Of a DNA stretch of 64,000 bases, positions 1 to 10,956 are shown one piece after another (position 1 is the first letter of the stretch; every line of letters starts with the position of its first letter). The stretch covers positions 100,607 through 164,606 of the forward strand of contig NZ_JAUSUD010000009.1 in NCBI RefSeq assembly GCF_030813355.1. Reading direction: 5' to 3'. A program made the position numbers and the translations under genes. Origin of the DNA: Metabacillus malikii (lineage in GTDB: Bacteria; Bacillota; Bacilli; Bacillales; Bacillaceae). The notes below the pieces were generated by a model. That model did not search any database, had not been told where the DNA came from, and saw nothing but the letters and a program-made list of their open reading frames with translations.

Positions 1-947
<947 letters not shown>

Positions 948-977
948 AAGAAAACGTGGGCATATGGCCGCACGTTT
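948..977 (-). terminator. accA terminator
   Basis: Directly after the accA stop codon, the minus strand reads a stem with AAACGTG and CACGTTT outer arms and GGC/GCC inner arms around a short loop, followed by TTCTTTT. Confidence 0.75.
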
Positions 978-1955
978 CTATTTTACCCCAAGTAATTCAT
1001 TTGTATAGGTTACTTGACCAATTTTTTTGAATTTATCATAGCGTTGATTAATTAACTCTTCACTTGACATATTACATAATGTTTTTAACGAACTTGCTAA
1101 TACTTCTTCAATATATTGAGCTTGCTTTGTGACATCTTTATGTGCCCCACCTTTTACTTCAGGGATTATTTCGTCAACAACACCAAGCTGCTTTAAATCA
1201 GGAGCTGTAATTTTCATTGTTTCTGCCGCTTTCTTGGCTAAACCGGAATCTTTCCATAATAAAGCTGCTGCACCTTCAGGAGAAATAACTGAATAGGTCG
1301 AGTTCTCTAACATGTGAATATAATTACCTACACCTAGCGCTAAAGCTCCACCACTTCCACCTTCACCAATAACGATACAGATAACTGGTACAGATAGGCC
1401 TGCCATTTCGAAGAGGTTTTTGGCAATCGCTTCACTTTGACCACGTTCTTCTGCTGCTTTACCAGGATAGGCACCTTTCGTATCGATAAAGCAAATAATT
1501 GGACGGTTAAATTTATCTGCTTGTTTCATCAAACGTAAAGCTTTACGATAACCTTCCGGATGTGGCATGCCAAAGTTTCTGCGAATATTCTCTTTCGTAT
1601 CTTTTCCACGTTGATGTCCAATTACTGTAACAGGTATGTCTCGGAATTTCGCAATTCCACTAACAATGGCATCGTCATCACCATAATACCTGTCTCCATG
1701 ACACTCGAAAAATTGTGTAAAAATACGTTCGATATAGTCTAAAGTAGATGGTCTGTTTGGATGTCTAGCAATTTGCACCCGGTCCCAAGGCTTTATATTT
1801 GTATAAATCTCATTTTCTAGTTTTTCTAATCTAGATTCTAGCTTTTCGATTTCAGATGACAAATCGACATCTGAGCCTTTTGTAAATTCTTTAAGGTCAC
1901 TAATTTTATTTCTTAATTCCACTACCGGTTTTTCAAATTCCATTTCTCCTACCAA
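978..1955 (-). CDS. accA: acetyl-CoA carboxylase carboxyltransferase subunit alpha
   Basis: AccA is the alpha half of the carboxyltransferase that, with AccD, moves CO2 from biotin-BCCP to acetyl-CoA to form malonyl-CoA in the cytoplasm. The 325-residue length is typical. Conserved blocks include [10 protein letters not shown], the [16 protein letters not shown] segment and the [12 protein letters not shown] oxyanion region. I chose the TTG start at 1955: an AGGAGGTG ribosome site lies 8 nt upstream, better placed than for the ATG at 1943. The start overlaps the accD stop by 7 nt, so the two chains are translationally coupled, which suits a 1:1 complex. Confidence 0.97.
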   Translation of the reverse strand: MVGEMEFEKPVVELRNKISDLKEFTKGSDVDLSSEIEKLESRLEKLENEIYTNIKPWDRVQIARHPNRPSTLDYIERIFTQFFECHGDRYYGDDDAIVSGIAKFRDIPVTVIGHQRGKDTKENIRRNFGMPHPEGYRKALRLMKQADKFNRPIICFIDTKGAYPGKAAEERGQSEAIAKNLFEMAGLSVPVICIVIGEGGSGGALALGVGNYIHMLENSTYSVISPEGAAALLWKDSGLAKKAAETMKITAPDLKQLGVVDEIIPEVKGGAHKDVTKQAQYIEEVLASSLKTLCNMSSEELINQRYDKFKKIGQVTYTNELLGVK

Positions 1956-2827
1956 GTTATTTCACCTCCTGGTTGATGAATATCAAGGATATTAGTAAGT
2001 GTCTGTTTCATCTCTTGCCGATGAATGACCGCATCTAATTGACCATGTTTTAGTAAAAATTCTGCTGTTTGAAAATCCTCAGGAAGCTCCTCGCGTATCG
2101 TTTGTTCAATTATTCTTCGTCCAGCAAAACCGATTAGTGCTCCTGGTTCTGCAAAATTATAATCACCCAATGAGGCAAAAGATGCTGAGACTCCGCCTGT
2201 TGTCGGGTGCGTCATCACTGAAATAATTAACCCTTTATTATCACTGAACCGTTTTAATGCTGAACTAGTTTTTGCCATTTGCATGAGACTTAGTACGCCT
2301 TCTTGCATCCTAGCGCCACCCGATGCTGTAAAGATAATAAATGGGAGGCCTTGTTCATCTGCCTTTTCAATTGCTCTCGTAATCTTTTCTCCTACAACAG
2401 ATCCCATGCTTCCCATTCTAAAACTAGCATCCATAATGGCAATTGAAGTTCTAAATCCATTGATTGAGCCTTCTCCTGTTATCACAGCTTCATTTTGCTT
2501 TGTCTTATAGCGGTCTTTTTCAAGCTTTTCCTCATAACCAGGAAATTGTAATGGATTTTCAGATACCATCTCTTTGTCATATTCAATAAAGCTGCCTTCA
2601 TCAAATAAGCTTTTTACGCGCTCTTTTGCATTCATTTGATGATGGTAATCACAATTTATACAAACTTTTAAATTCTTATTAATTTCTTTTGTATACATGA
2701 TTTTTTTACAGCTCGGACACTTTAAGACAATACCTTCTGGAACATCTTGTTTGGATTGTTCAGAAGGGATTTGCGCATATTTTTTCTTCTTAGGCTTTGC
2801 CGGTTTCGTAAATAAGTCTTTTAACAA
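1949..2827 (-). CDS. accD: acetyl-CoA carboxylase carboxyltransferase subunit beta
   Basis: AccD is the beta partner of AccA in the carboxyltransferase complex of fatty-acid synthesis. The protein has 292 residues. A zinc ribbon is visible as C37-x2-C40 and C56-x2-C59, followed by the crotonase-like domain with [10 protein letters not shown] and the [13 protein letters not shown] block. Translation starts at a TTG with AAAGGAGAGG upstream. A lysine-rich stretch (residues 8-16) precedes the zinc ribbon. It is followed by accA with a 7-nt overlap and preceded by 368 bp without a gene. Confidence 0.97.
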   Translation of the reverse strand: MLKDLFTKPAKPKKKKYAQIPSEQSKQDVPEGIVLKCPSCKKIMYTKEINKNLKVCINCDYHHQMNAKERVKSLFDEGSFIEYDKEMVSENPLQFPGYEEKLEKDRYKTKQNEAVITGEGSINGFRTSIAIMDASFRMGSMGSVVGEKITRAIEKADEQGLPFIIFTASGGARMQEGVLSLMQMAKTSSALKRFSDNKGLIISVMTHPTTGGVSASFASLGDYNFAEPGALIGFAGRRIIEQTIREELPEDFQTAEFLLKHGQLDAVIHRQEMKQTLTNILDIHQPGGEITW

Positions 2828-3195
2828 AATGTTACCTCTCCTTTACTGAAGCTGTTTCTTTTCAACTCTTTTTATTTAAGGCGGTTTCGAAAGTTATGAT
2901 GTATATTTTTTCTATTGTTTTTGTTTCACTTTGCTCCAGTATTCATATTTACTAGTAGATTATTGTGCCTCCGAGTATGTCACGCATGAAAAAAGAGCCT
3001 CACAATATAGCAAGAATCAACTAAAAAAATAGTAGAGCACACAACATGAACTAAAATGACATATAAATTGTCATTTAATAGTTTATTGCTAGTTATTATC
3101 TTATTATCAACACCAAAAAGTGGTGAGCCCTTATTTGTCGGTTAATCATACTGTAACGAATATCAGAAAGGGATGTTGTTGAAATTTGTCAATTT
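2828..3195. other. accD upstream region, non-coding
   Basis: I see no gene in these 368 bp. At 3111-3125 there is a short inverted repeat (CACCA, 5 nt, TGGTG) that contains AAAAGTGGT, identical to a half-site of the operator at 5100-5122. Around 2878 is a weak match to the AAGGCGGTTTTCGTAAAC motif of the dispersed repeats described elsewhere. No convincing SigA promoter for accD was identified. Confidence 0.4.
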
Positions 3196-3822
3196 CTATT
3201 CGACATTTTCTTTTATTGAAATTGCAGCATATGCAGCAAATACTTCAGATTGTTTTCTCTCCAACAAAGAGGATACCAATTTGCTCATCTTTCCCTTATC
3301 TAGCGATTCTTCATTCATACTTCTTTTGGCTAATGTGACATACTCATTTAATACTGTCCAAATCCGGAAGAGGAGATGATTATTAGCTAGCTTAACAAGC
3401 TCCTTCATAAATTCATATCTAGTAAAGGAGCCCTTCTTCATTTGTTTTTCTAAGTTTAGCAAGCTATTTTCATCGTAGTCTCTCATGATTAATTGGAGAG
3501 CATTATATTCTAGCATATTGTTCATCTCGACAACATCTTGTATTGCTTTTGTATTATCTAAAATAAAGGTCCCTAATAATTCAATTAATTGATGGTCTCT
3601 AAAATCCTTTAAAAAGGTACCTTCCCCTTTTCTAGTTTCAATCATCCCTAACAATTCCAATGCTCTTAGCGCTTCTCTAACCGATGACCTGCCAACCTTA
3701 AGCTTTTCAGCAAATTCTCTTTCTGAAGGAATTTTATCGCCATAAGAGAGCTGATTTTCTGAAATATAGGATTTTATAAATTTGAGTATGCCAACGTACA
3801 CCTTTGACTTCTCATTAGTCAA
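3196..3822 (-). CDS. FadR-subfamily GntR transcriptional regulator
   Basis: This is a 208-residue cytoplasmic DNA-binding regulator. The N-terminal winged helix-turn-helix (about residues 32-71) contains PSEREFAEKLKVGRSSV and ends in GEGTFL, the classic GntR signature. The rest is an alpha-helical FCD-type effector domain, shorter than usual and without an obvious metal-binding histidine triad. The TTG start lies 15 bp after the malic enzyme stop, so the genes are probably co-transcribed. A FadR-like palindrome in the malic enzyme promoter suggests autoregulation of the pair. Effector unknown; a fatty-acid, malonyl-CoA or C4-acid signal would fit the neighbours, but this is inference. Confidence 0.85.
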   Translation of the reverse strand: MTNEKSKVYVGILKFIKSYISENQLSYGDKIPSEREFAEKLKVGRSSVREALRALELLGMIETRKGEGTFLKDFRDHQLIELLGTFILDNTKAIQDVVEMNNMLEYNALQLIMRDYDENSLLNLEKQMKKGSFTRYEFMKELVKLANNHLLFRIWTVLNEYVTLAKRSMNEESLDKGKMSKLVSSLLERKQSEVFAAYAAISIKENVE

Positions 3823-3837
3823 GACAAATCACTCACT

Positions 3838-5067
3838 TTATTTAATAATTGCCATCTGCCTTGTTCTTTCCGCTACTTCCTCAGGATTAACGGTGATTCT
3901 CGCAACACCGGTTTCCATGGCTGCCTTGGCAACTGCTTTTGCAACTGCCGGGGCAACACGTGGGTCAAATGGTGCTGGAATTACATACTCAGAACTAAGT
4001 TTTTCTTGGCTAACTAGGTCGGCAATTGCCTCTACAGCTGCTATTTTCATCATTTCATTAATATGTGTTGCTCTTACATCAAGTGCACCTCTAAATATTC
4101 CAGGGAATGCTAATACATTATTTACTTGATTAGGGAAATCCGAACGGCCGGTCCCAATCACCTTTGCTCCTGCCTCTTTGGCATCTTGTGGCATAATCTC
4201 AGGAACCGGGTTAGCCATCGCAAATATAATTGGGTCATCATTCATTTGTTTAACCATTTCTTTTGTCAATGCACCTTCAACAGACACACCAATAAAAACG
4301 TCCGCTCCTTCAATAACATCTGCAAGATTTCCTTGTTTCTGATCTCGGTTCGTAAACTTTGCCACCTGAGCTTTTACTTCGTTCATGCCTATTTGACGAT
4401 TTTCGTAAATGGCACCTTTAGAATCACACATAATGATGTCCCGGACTCCGTATGTATATAACAATTTTATAATTGCAATGCCTGCTGCACCTGCTCCATT
4501 TGCTACAACACGGATACTTGACATAGACTTGCCGACTAATTTTAATGCATTTACAAGCCCCGCTACAGTTACAATGGCAGTACCGTGCTGATCATCGTGA
4601 AAGATTGGTATATTTGTTTCCTTTTTTAAACGCTCTTCAATGATAAAGCAGTTAGGTGCTGCAATATCCTCAAGATTCACTCCACCAAAATTAGGACTTA
4701 ATCGTTTGACAGTTTGAATAATTTCTTCGGTATCGGTAGTGTTTAGACAGAGCGGAAATGCATCTACGCCTGCAAAACTTTTAAATAGGACTGCTTTTCC
4801 TTCCATGACAGGCAATGCTGCCTCTGGACCAATATTACCTAATCCTAATACTGCTGTACCATCTGACACAACAGCTACCATATTACCTTTCATCGTATAA
4901 TCATATACTTTATTTTTATCATCATAAATTTCTTTACAAGGCTCAGCTACACCTGGTGAATATGCAAGACTTAAATCATGTGCATTTCGAACTGGTATTT
5001 TTGATTTTGATTCCAATTTACCTTTGTTTACACGGTGGATATGCAATGCTTCTTCACGCAATGTCAT
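3838..5067 (-). CDS. ytsJ: NADP-dependent malic enzyme (YtsJ type)
   Basis: The enzyme oxidatively decarboxylates malate to pyruvate with reduction of NAD(P); B. subtilis YtsJ is the NADPH-generating form. The protein has 409 residues, the short bacterial form without a phosphotransacetylase domain. Visible motifs are SPGVAEP (37-43), the EGKAVLFK lysine region (89-96), HDDQHGTA (157-164) and the Rossmann loop GAGAAG (191-196). The ATG is preceded by AAGGGGATG. It lies between dnaE and the accD side, as in B. subtilis. A strong promoter and palindromic operator precede it and the GntR regulator follows it at once. Confidence 0.96.
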   Translation of the reverse strand: MTLREEALHIHRVNKGKLESKSKIPVRNAHDLSLAYSPGVAEPCKEIYDDKNKVYDYTMKGNMVAVVSDGTAVLGLGNIGPEAALPVMEGKAVLFKSFAGVDAFPLCLNTTDTEEIIQTVKRLSPNFGGVNLEDIAAPNCFIIEERLKKETNIPIFHDDQHGTAIVTVAGLVNALKLVGKSMSSIRVVANGAGAAGIAIIKLLYTYGVRDIIMCDSKGAIYENRQIGMNEVKAQVAKFTNRDQKQGNLADVIEGADVFIGVSVEGALTKEMVKQMNDDPIIFAMANPVPEIMPQDAKEAGAKVIGTGRSDFPNQVNNVLAFPGIFRGALDVRATHINEMMKIAAVEAIADLVSQEKLSSEYVIPAPFDPRVAPAVAKAVAKAAMETGVARITVNPEEVAERTRQMAIIK

Positions 5068-5099
5068 TTTAACATCCCCTTACCTTGTAAAGTGATAAC

Positions 5100-5122
5100 C
5101 AAAAGTGGTCTGACCACTTTTG
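5100..5122 (-). promoter_or_regulatory. FadR/GntR-type palindromic operator before ytsJ
   Basis: Perfect 11-bp arms (CAAAAGTGGTC and GACCACTTTTG) flank a single central base. The core TGGTC-T-GACCA has the form of sites bound by FadR-subfamily GntR proteins. It begins about 11 bp downstream of the predicted -10 box, so a bound protein would block initiation. The obvious candidate ligand is the GntR protein encoded directly downstream of ytsJ. Confidence 0.75.
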
Positions 5123-5133
5123 ATCATTTTTTA

Positions 5134-5161
5134 ATAATAACATAATTCATTGTTTTGTAAA
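5134..5161 (-). promoter_or_regulatory. SigA-type promoter of ytsJ
   Basis: On the minus strand TTTACA (5156-5161) and TATTAT (5134-5139) are separated by 16 bp. The predicted start point is near 5127, immediately before the palindromic operator. Confidence 0.6.
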
Positions 5162-5192
5162 GTATGCTTTAAAATGAGATTATAGTAGTTTT

Positions 5193-8100
5193 TTATCGAT
5201 TTTTATCTGCTGTCTCACGTAGGACTACATTCCTATCTCCGAGTAGTTTACATAAGCTTTTTATACATTCAGCTGTTGGCGTTATGAAAAATTCGGATGG
5301 TAAAAGGACAGTCTTTTTTTCTGTATCGTAATACAAATAAACAGGTGTTTCACCTTTATATCTTTTCAATAAATCCTTCATTTGGACAAAATGAGCAGAC
5401 TGTAACGAATCTTCAATTTTTAAAAATATTTCTTGTTTTTTCGCCTTATTTTCAAGTTCTTCTCCCCGTCGGATTGATTGAACGATTAGTTGAATTTTCC
5501 CTTGCCGTTTCTCAACCTTTCCGGAAAATAGTAAAATAGAACCAATTTCAATACTTTCACTTGCCTTCGCATATACTTGAGGGAATAATACTGCATCTAC
5601 ATCACCTGTTTCATCCCCTAAAATTAAAAATGCCATCGCATCTCCTTTTTTCGTTCTAATTGTCCGCTTTTGAACAACCATTGCACCGATTAAAACTTTT
5701 TTATCATGGTACTGTGTTAGTTGGTCAGCTAATACTGCACCATTGTACTGAAAGGTGTCTCGGTAAAGTTCCACAGGGTGGCTGGAAAAGTAAAAGCCTA
5801 ATGCTTCTTTTTCATATTTCAACTTTTCCTCAATTTTGAAAGGTTCAACCTCAATGTACTTTGGTTTAATTGAATATTCATCATCAATAAACAGGTCAAA
5901 TTGATTTTCGCTGTCTGGTGTCAATAGTTCTGCATGTTCAATCGCGACATCCAAGCTCGCTAATAATATTGCCCGATCAACCGCAAATTCATCAAATGCT
6001 CCCGAAAATACCAACTGTTCCATAATTCTACGATTAACTACTTTCATTGAAACCCGTATACAAAAATCAAATAAATCAGTATATCTTTTTACTTTTCTAC
6101 CGTGGAAGATTTCTTTAATTGCAACTACACCAACATTTTTAATCGCAGCCAAACTATAGCGAATACAGCCTTTTTCAATTAGAAATGGAAAGGCACTATC
6201 ATTAATAGAAGGTGGTAGCAACACTAATCCCATTTGCTTCGCTTCACGAATATAACTAGCAATTTTTTCATCGTTGCCAATAACACTTGTTAAAAGTGCG
6301 GCCATAAAGTAAAGCGGGTAATTTGCTTTAAGGTATGCGAGCTGATAAGCAATCATGCTATAAGCGACAGCATGACTTCTGTTAAATCCGTAATTTGCAA
6401 ATTTTACAATTAAATCATAAATATCATTAGAAATTTGTTCATCATAGCCATTTGCAATACAGCCCTTTACGAAATGTTGACGTTCTTTATCTAAAATATC
6501 CTTTTTCTTCTTTCCTACCGCTCTTCTTAGTAAGTCTGCTTCACCGAGTGTAAAGCCTGCAATTTTCGAGGCGATTTCCATTATTTGCTCTTGATAGACG
6601 ATTACACCAAAAGTCGTTTCAAGGATGGGCTTTAAATCAGGATGAAGATAAGCTATTACACTTCGTTTATGCTTTCGTTCGATAAAACTTGGGATATTTT
6701 CCATTGGACCTGGGCGATACAATGCGTTCACCGCGACAATGTCTTCTAATGTTGTTGGTTTCAGACGTTTTAATACACTTCTCATTCCTTCTGATTCCAA
6801 TTGAAAAATCCCTGTTGTATCACCTTTAGCTAGAAGTTCAAAGGTTTTTTTATTTTCATAAGGTATACCCGCTAAATCAATTTTGCGTCCTTCTTCACGC
6901 TCCACTAATTTTTTAATATTGTCTAATAATGATAAATTTCTTAAACCTAGAAAATCCATTTTTAATAAGCCTAAATCCTCTAAATAATCCATCGAAAATT
7001 GTGTTAAATAAACATCTTGTTGACCGTTTTGTATCGGAACTATATTTGTTAATGGCTGACTACTTAAGACTACGCCTGCAGCATGTGTTGAAGTATGTCT
7101 CGGTAATCCTTCAATCTTTATTGCAATCTCAATAATCTTTTTATATAACTCATTTTCATTGATAAGCTTTTGAAGTGTTTGAGATTGATTAATCGCTGCT
7201 TGTAACGTAGTTCCCGGCTTTGAAGGGATTTGTTTTGAGAGAATGTCAGTTTCCTTTGGAGATGCTCCTAGCACACGCCCGACGTCTCGTATTGCTCCTT
7301 TTGCAGCTAGGGTACCAAACGTAATAATTTGGGCAACATGTAACTTCCCATATTTTTCAGCTACATATTGTATCATTTCATCACGTCGTGTATCAGGGAA
7401 GTCAATATCGATATCAGGCATTGAAATTCGCTCAGGATTTAAAAACCGTTCAAATAAAAGTCTGTGCTTAATCGGGTCTACCCCGGTTATATTTAACACA
7501 TAGGCAACAAGTGACCCAGCTGCCGATCCTCGACCAGGGCCAGTTAAAATATTGTGCTCATGTGCATACTTCATAAAATCCCAGACAATTAAAAAATAAT
7601 CACTAAAATTCATTCTCTTTATGACATCTAGTTCATACAAAAGTCTGTCAATATAAACTTGATTTGGTGTTTCAAACTGTTCTCGTAAGCCCTTGATACA
7701 AAGTTGTTCTAAATATTCATCAGCCGGCTCATTATTAGGCGTTGGATATTTTGGTAACTGTGTAAGTCCCAGGTTTAAATCCACTTGACACCTATCTGCA
7801 ATTTTTAATGTATTTTCTAAAGCATCTGGTAATTGTTCAAACGTTTTGACCATCTCATGGGGTGTCGTCAAATAATCTTCCTTGTTTGAATGTAAATCAA
7901 TGTGGTCATCTGAAAATTTTTCGCCATTTTTTATCGCGAGTAAGCTTTTGTAAGCAAGTAAATCTTCTTTTTCTATATATGAAACGTGATGCACCGCTAC
8001 TATTGGCACATCAAGCTGCTGTCCTAAATTAACGAATCCCGTACTAAGCGAATTGCCTTCACTTACCCAATTACTATGAATCCCTAGAAAAAAGGAGTTT

Positions 8101-8576
8101 TGCCCAAATATTGATTCATACTTTTTAATTAGTAGCTTTGCTTCATCGACTCTACCGTCTGCTACACATTGTTCAAGTTCACCAGTTTGACCAGATGTAA
8201 ATGCGATAAGTCCTCTGCTATAACTTTTTAACCATCTCTCTGGTAATCCTTGCGGTGATTTCGTTTGTATTGCACTGCTAATTTTCACTAAGTTTTGATA
8301 GCCTTCATTCGTTTCTGCTAGAAGGACAAGTGGTGTCACAACTGAAGTTTCGTTCGCCTCATCTGCAATAACTTCAACTTTTAGTCCAATTATTGGTTTT
8401 ATATCGTGCTGCTTACACAGTTTGTAAAACTCAACTGTCCCGTACATGACATTTTCATCTGTTAGAGCTAAAGACTGATAATTCATCTGTTTTGCTTTCT
8501 TAACAAGCTTTTCTAATTTAGCTGCACTTGATAAAAGACTATATGCACTTTTAACCTGTAGATGTACAAATGGCAA
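5193..8576 (-). CDS. dnaE: DNA polymerase III subunit alpha, DnaE type
   Basis: This is the second replicative polymerase of Firmicutes, which extends RNA primers before hand-off to PolC, mainly on the lagging strand. The protein has 1127 residues, close to the B. subtilis length. An N-terminal PHP domain begins HLQVKSAYSLL and includes LALTDE. The palm carries the PDIDIDFPD catalytic aspartate motif near residues 384-392, with GPGRGSAAGSLVAY shortly before it. A C-terminal OB-fold lies around residues 970-1060. There is no 3'-5' exonuclease insertion, which separates it from PolC. The ATG is preceded by AAGGAGGGG. It is divergent from ytrH. Confidence 0.97.
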   Translation of the reverse strand: MPFVHLQVKSAYSLLSSAAKLEKLVKKAKQMNYQSLALTDENVMYGTVEFYKLCKQHDIKPIIGLKVEVIADEANETSVVTPLVLLAETNEGYQNLVKISSAIQTKSPQGLPERWLKSYSRGLIAFTSGQTGELEQCVADGRVDEAKLLIKKYESIFGQNSFFLGIHSNWVSEGNSLSTGFVNLGQQLDVPIVAVHHVSYIEKEDLLAYKSLLAIKNGEKFSDDHIDLHSNKEDYLTTPHEMVKTFEQLPDALENTLKIADRCQVDLNLGLTQLPKYPTPNNEPADEYLEQLCIKGLREQFETPNQVYIDRLLYELDVIKRMNFSDYFLIVWDFMKYAHEHNILTGPGRGSAAGSLVAYVLNITGVDPIKHRLLFERFLNPERISMPDIDIDFPDTRRDEMIQYVAEKYGKLHVAQIITFGTLAAKGAIRDVGRVLGASPKETDILSKQIPSKPGTTLQAAINQSQTLQKLINENELYKKIIEIAIKIEGLPRHTSTHAAGVVLSSQPLTNIVPIQNGQQDVYLTQFSMDYLEDLGLLKMDFLGLRNLSLLDNIKKLVEREEGRKIDLAGIPYENKKTFELLAKGDTTGIFQLESEGMRSVLKRLKPTTLEDIVAVNALYRPGPMENIPSFIERKHKRSVIAYLHPDLKPILETTFGVIVYQEQIMEIASKIAGFTLGEADLLRRAVGKKKKDILDKERQHFVKGCIANGYDEQISNDIYDLIVKFANYGFNRSHAVAYSMIAYQLAYLKANYPLYFMAALLTSVIGNDEKIASYIREAKQMGLVLLPPSINDSAFPFLIEKGCIRYSLAAIKNVGVVAIKEIFHGRKVKRYTDLFDFCIRVSMKVVNRRIMEQLVFSGAFDEFAVDRAILLASLDVAIEHAELLTPDSENQFDLFIDDEYSIKPKYIEVEPFKIEEKLKYEKEALGFYFSSHPVELYRDTFQYNGAVLADQLTQYHDKKVLIGAMVVQKRTIRTKKGDAMAFLILGDETGDVDAVLFPQVYAKASESIEIGSILLFSGKVEKRQGKIQLIVQSIRRGEELENKAKKQEIFLKIEDSLQSAHFVQMKDLLKRYKGETPVYLYYDTEKKTVLLPSEFFITPTAECIKSLCKLLGDRNVVLRETADKNR

Positions 8577-8748
8577 AACAATCCCCTCCTTTCTGTTTTC
8601 TAATCTATCTTCATTATAAACGACAAGTCCTATCTGACAAATAAATCAGAATCGCACTCTAATTTAAACAAATTTCTGTTAATTCACTAATTAAAAAACA
8701 TACTTGAAAAAGGTCGTCCATATACATGATAATAGGAGGTTGATTCGT

Positions 8749-9084
8749 ATGAACAACGAAGCCTTTTTCCCGGCTTTTATACATAGTTATTTCATCGCAT
8801 TAGGTGTATTGTTAGGTGGTACTCTAATTGGAGCGATCGGTGCCTTTTTAGCAGGTGAACCACCATTATCGAAAATGTATGATTTTGCTAATCAATTAAA
8901 AATATGGGCACTAGTAGCTGCAATCGGCGGTACTTTTGATGCTTTTTACAGCTTTGAACGGGGAATTTTACAAGGTGAGACGAGAGATATTGTCAAACAA
9001 GTATTATTGATTATCTCTGGTATGGGCGGTGCACAAACTGGCTGGGTTATTATATATTGGTTAACACAGGAGCATATTTCATGA
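8749..9084 (+). CDS. ytrH: sporulation membrane protein YtrH
   Basis: YtrH is a small membrane protein made in the B. subtilis mother cell under SigE and needed for efficient sporulation. The product is 111 residues with three hydrophobic segments (about 12-34, 50-65 and 81-103) and conserved SYFIALGVLLGG and LKIWALVAAIGGTFD stretches. I placed the start at the ATG at 8749, which has AGGAGGT 8 nt upstream; an upstream in-frame TTG at 8704 has no ribosome site. A weak SigE-like -10 (CATACTT) lies near 8700. Its TGA overlaps the ytrI ATG (ATGA). Confidence 0.9.
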   Translation: MNNEAFFPAFIHSYFIALGVLLGGTLIGAIGAFLAGEPPLSKMYDFANQLKIWALVAAIGGTFDAFYSFERGILQGETRDIVKQVLLIISGMGGAQTGWVIIYWLTQEHIS

Positions 9085-9581
9085 GAATACCACCATATTA
9101 TCATCAGCCTACATGGCAACGTTTCTTCGCAGGTGTAGCAATTGGTGCTGTTATCAGTTGGTTAGTTTTCTTATTTATTTACGGTGTTTTGCAGGAAAAA
9201 CATCGGACAATCATCGAAAAGCAAAAGCTAACGATTGAAGAATTGGAAAAAGATATACAAATCTATCAAGAAGAGTACGCTAAAATAAACAAAGAGGCTC
9301 AAGAAAAAGTTACGATTCAATCAATTGATGTTCATTTAAGCAATGGTGATAAATTTCAATTTAAAGAATTTAAAATTCAACAAATAGAAAATAAAATAAA
9401 AGACGATTTAGCAGACTTAGTTGCGAAAGATATGCAAAGTGTCTATACGAACCATAAATTAATCGAGAGAATGATAGAAAACCAGTCTATACCCATTGAT
9501 GGCAAGGAATACAAACTGAAAATGACGAAATTCATGTTATATACAACGATATATATTGAAATGGAGATTTCTCTGAGGTAA
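9081..9581 (+). CDS. ytrI: sporulation protein YtrI
   Basis: YtrI is the partner of YtrH in the B. subtilis ytrHI sporulation operon. The 166-residue product has one N-terminal transmembrane helix (about residues 17-38), then a charged region of high coiled-coil propensity (about 45-85, rich in E and K) and a soluble C-terminal domain. The ATG at 9081 sits in an ATGA overlap with the ytrH stop and has AGGAG upstream, indicating translational coupling. An upstream TTG at 9057 is less likely. The molecular function of the family is not established. Confidence 0.88.
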   Translation: MRIPPYYHQPTWQRFFAGVAIGAVISWLVFLFIYGVLQEKHRTIIEKQKLTIEELEKDIQIYQEEYAKINKEAQEKVTIQSIDVHLSNGDKFQFKEFKIQQIENKIKDDLADLVAKDMQSVYTNHKLIERMIENQSIPIDGKEYKLKMTKFMLYTTIYIEMEISLR

Positions 9582-9719
9582 TGACTTCTATTTTCTAACG
9601 TTTTGCTAAACATTCTATAATAGATTTCTATGACGTTATAAAATCATTCATTATCTGTTGTTTAAGAGTGTGGCATTTTTTGTACTAACTTTATAAGTGT
9701 TAATTGGAGCTGAATGTGA

Positions 9720-9975
9720 AGACTCCTGCAGTCGTAACGCCGAGGAGTTCGAAAATCGGTGGCTGCTTGCCTATCAATGTACAAACCCAGTCGCATCAAT
9801 TTAGGAATCACGATAATCCACATGGCAAATCGCTGATGACTTATCGTAGGAAGATAGCCTGAAGTTTGCCTATTCGTGTAGATAGCTATGATGCTCACCG
9901 TACTCGTGCTGTAAACAACCACGGGGAATGGTTTATTAGTAAATTGTATAAGCATCAATATCTTACGAAAGCAGT
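9720..9975 (-). repeat. decayed dispersed repeat element, copy R1
   Basis: This gap between ytrI and nrnA carries three motifs that recur, in mirror-image order, at 14.7-14.9 kb. They are ATGGCAAATCGCTGATGAC followed by TTATCGTAGG (9822-9850), AGCTATGATGCTCACC (9884-9899, exact reverse complement of 14797-14812), and a GCTTTCGTAAG end motif on the minus strand (9960-9975). GACTCCTGCAG and CGCCGAGGAG nearby recall a repeat I remember as common in Bacillaceae intergenic DNA. It encodes no convincing protein. Confidence 0.6.
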
Positions 9976-9979
9976 GAAT

Positions 9980-10009
9980 AAAAGGACCGGCACCAATACC
10001 GCTCCTTTT
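9980..10009 (-). terminator. nrnA terminator
   Basis: A stem with AAAAGGA/TCCTTTT outer arms and CGG/CCG inner arms lies 5 bp after the nrnA stop and ends in TTTTATT on the minus strand. Confidence 0.7.
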
Positions 10010-10014
10010 GTCTA

Positions 10015-10956
10015 CTATAATTTCGCTTGACATAATTCCTCTAAATCTTTAATCACTTGTTTCGATTCTTCCCAGCTATAAATGGAAGCACCTGATGCTA
10101 ACGGATGTCCGCCACCATTATATTTTTTAGCAAGTTGATTAATCACAATATCTCTAGACCGTAATCTAACTCGAATTTGGTCGTTTTCCTCAACAAAGAA
10201 TACCCAGGCTCTGACTCCTTCAATATTACCTAATATACTAACAAGCTGCGATGCTTCAGATGGGGTTACTTCATATTCATCAAGAATTTCTTTTGATATA
10301 TTCATTGATGCTGCACCAGACGAAGACAAGCTGAAATTTTGTAGAACATAACCACTTAATTTAGCTACATTTCGTTTTGTTTTGTATAACTCATCATAAA
10401 GTGGAACGAAATCAATTCCTTCAGATATTAATGCGCTAGCATAACGGAATGTCTTTTCAGTAGTGCTTGGGAACAAAAATCTGCCAGTGTCACCAACAAT
10501 GCCTGCATATAATAGCTTTGCAGCCTTTTTCGATAATGTAAGGCCTTGGTCTTTACCTTCTAAGTAAAATTCATAAATCATTTCACTCGTTGCACTTGCA
10601 GATGTGTCGACCCATAAAATATCACCATATTGATCCTCATTAGGGTGGTGGTCTATTTTAATTAATCGCTTTCCTGTATTGTATCGTTGGTCACTAACCC
10701 TTGCCTGATTTGCTGTATCACACACAATCACAAGCGCGTCGTTATATGTATCATCTTCAACCTTATCCATTTTATACAAGAACTCCAATGATGGCTCACT
10801 TTCACCTACTACATAGATGGTCTTATCCGGAAAAGAGGCTTTTAGTAATTCTGCTAATCCACATTGGGAACCATATGCGTCAGGGTCTGGTCTAACATGT
10901 CTGTGAATGATAATCGTTTCATATGCTTTTATTTCATCTAAAATGAGTTGTTTCAT
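10015..10956 (-). CDS. nrnA: bifunctional oligoribonuclease and pAp phosphatase NrnA
   Basis: NrnA degrades 2-5-nt RNA oligomers and dephosphorylates 3'-phosphoadenosine 5'-phosphate, replacing E. coli Orn and CysQ in Bacilli. The 313-residue protein belongs to the DHH/DHHA1 family. The metal site is seen as HRHVRPDPDAYGSQ (18-31), VCDT (78-81) and IDHH (101-104). The DHHA1 domain ends with GGGHPLASGA. The ATG has AAAGGAGAT upstream. It is convergent with ytrHI and divergent from ytpI, as in B. subtilis. Confidence 0.95.
   Translation of the reverse strand: MKQLILDEIKAYETIIIHRHVRPDPDAYGSQCGLAELLKASFPDKTIYVVGESEPSLEFLYKMDKVEDDTYNDALVIVCDTANQARVSDQRYNTGKRLIKIDHHPNEDQYGDILWVDTSASATSEMIYEFYLEGKDQGLTLSKKAAKLLYAGIVGDTGRFLFPSTTEKTFRYASALISEGIDFVPLYDELYKTKRNVAKLSGYVLQNFSLSSSGAASMNISKEILDEYEVTPSEASQLVSILGNIEGVRAWVFFVEENDQIRVRLRSRDIVINQLAKKYNGGGHPLASGASIYSWEESKQVIKDLEELCQAKL

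Noticed and set aside
5193..8576. Assigning this polymerase as PolC
   Set aside because: It begins directly with a PHP domain and has no inserted DnaQ-type exonuclease or N-terminal OB domain.
9662..10033. Open frame on the minus strand between ytrI and nrnA
   Set aside because: It lies within repeat copy R1 and the nrnA terminator, has no ribosome site and resembles no family; base composition is that of the repeat.
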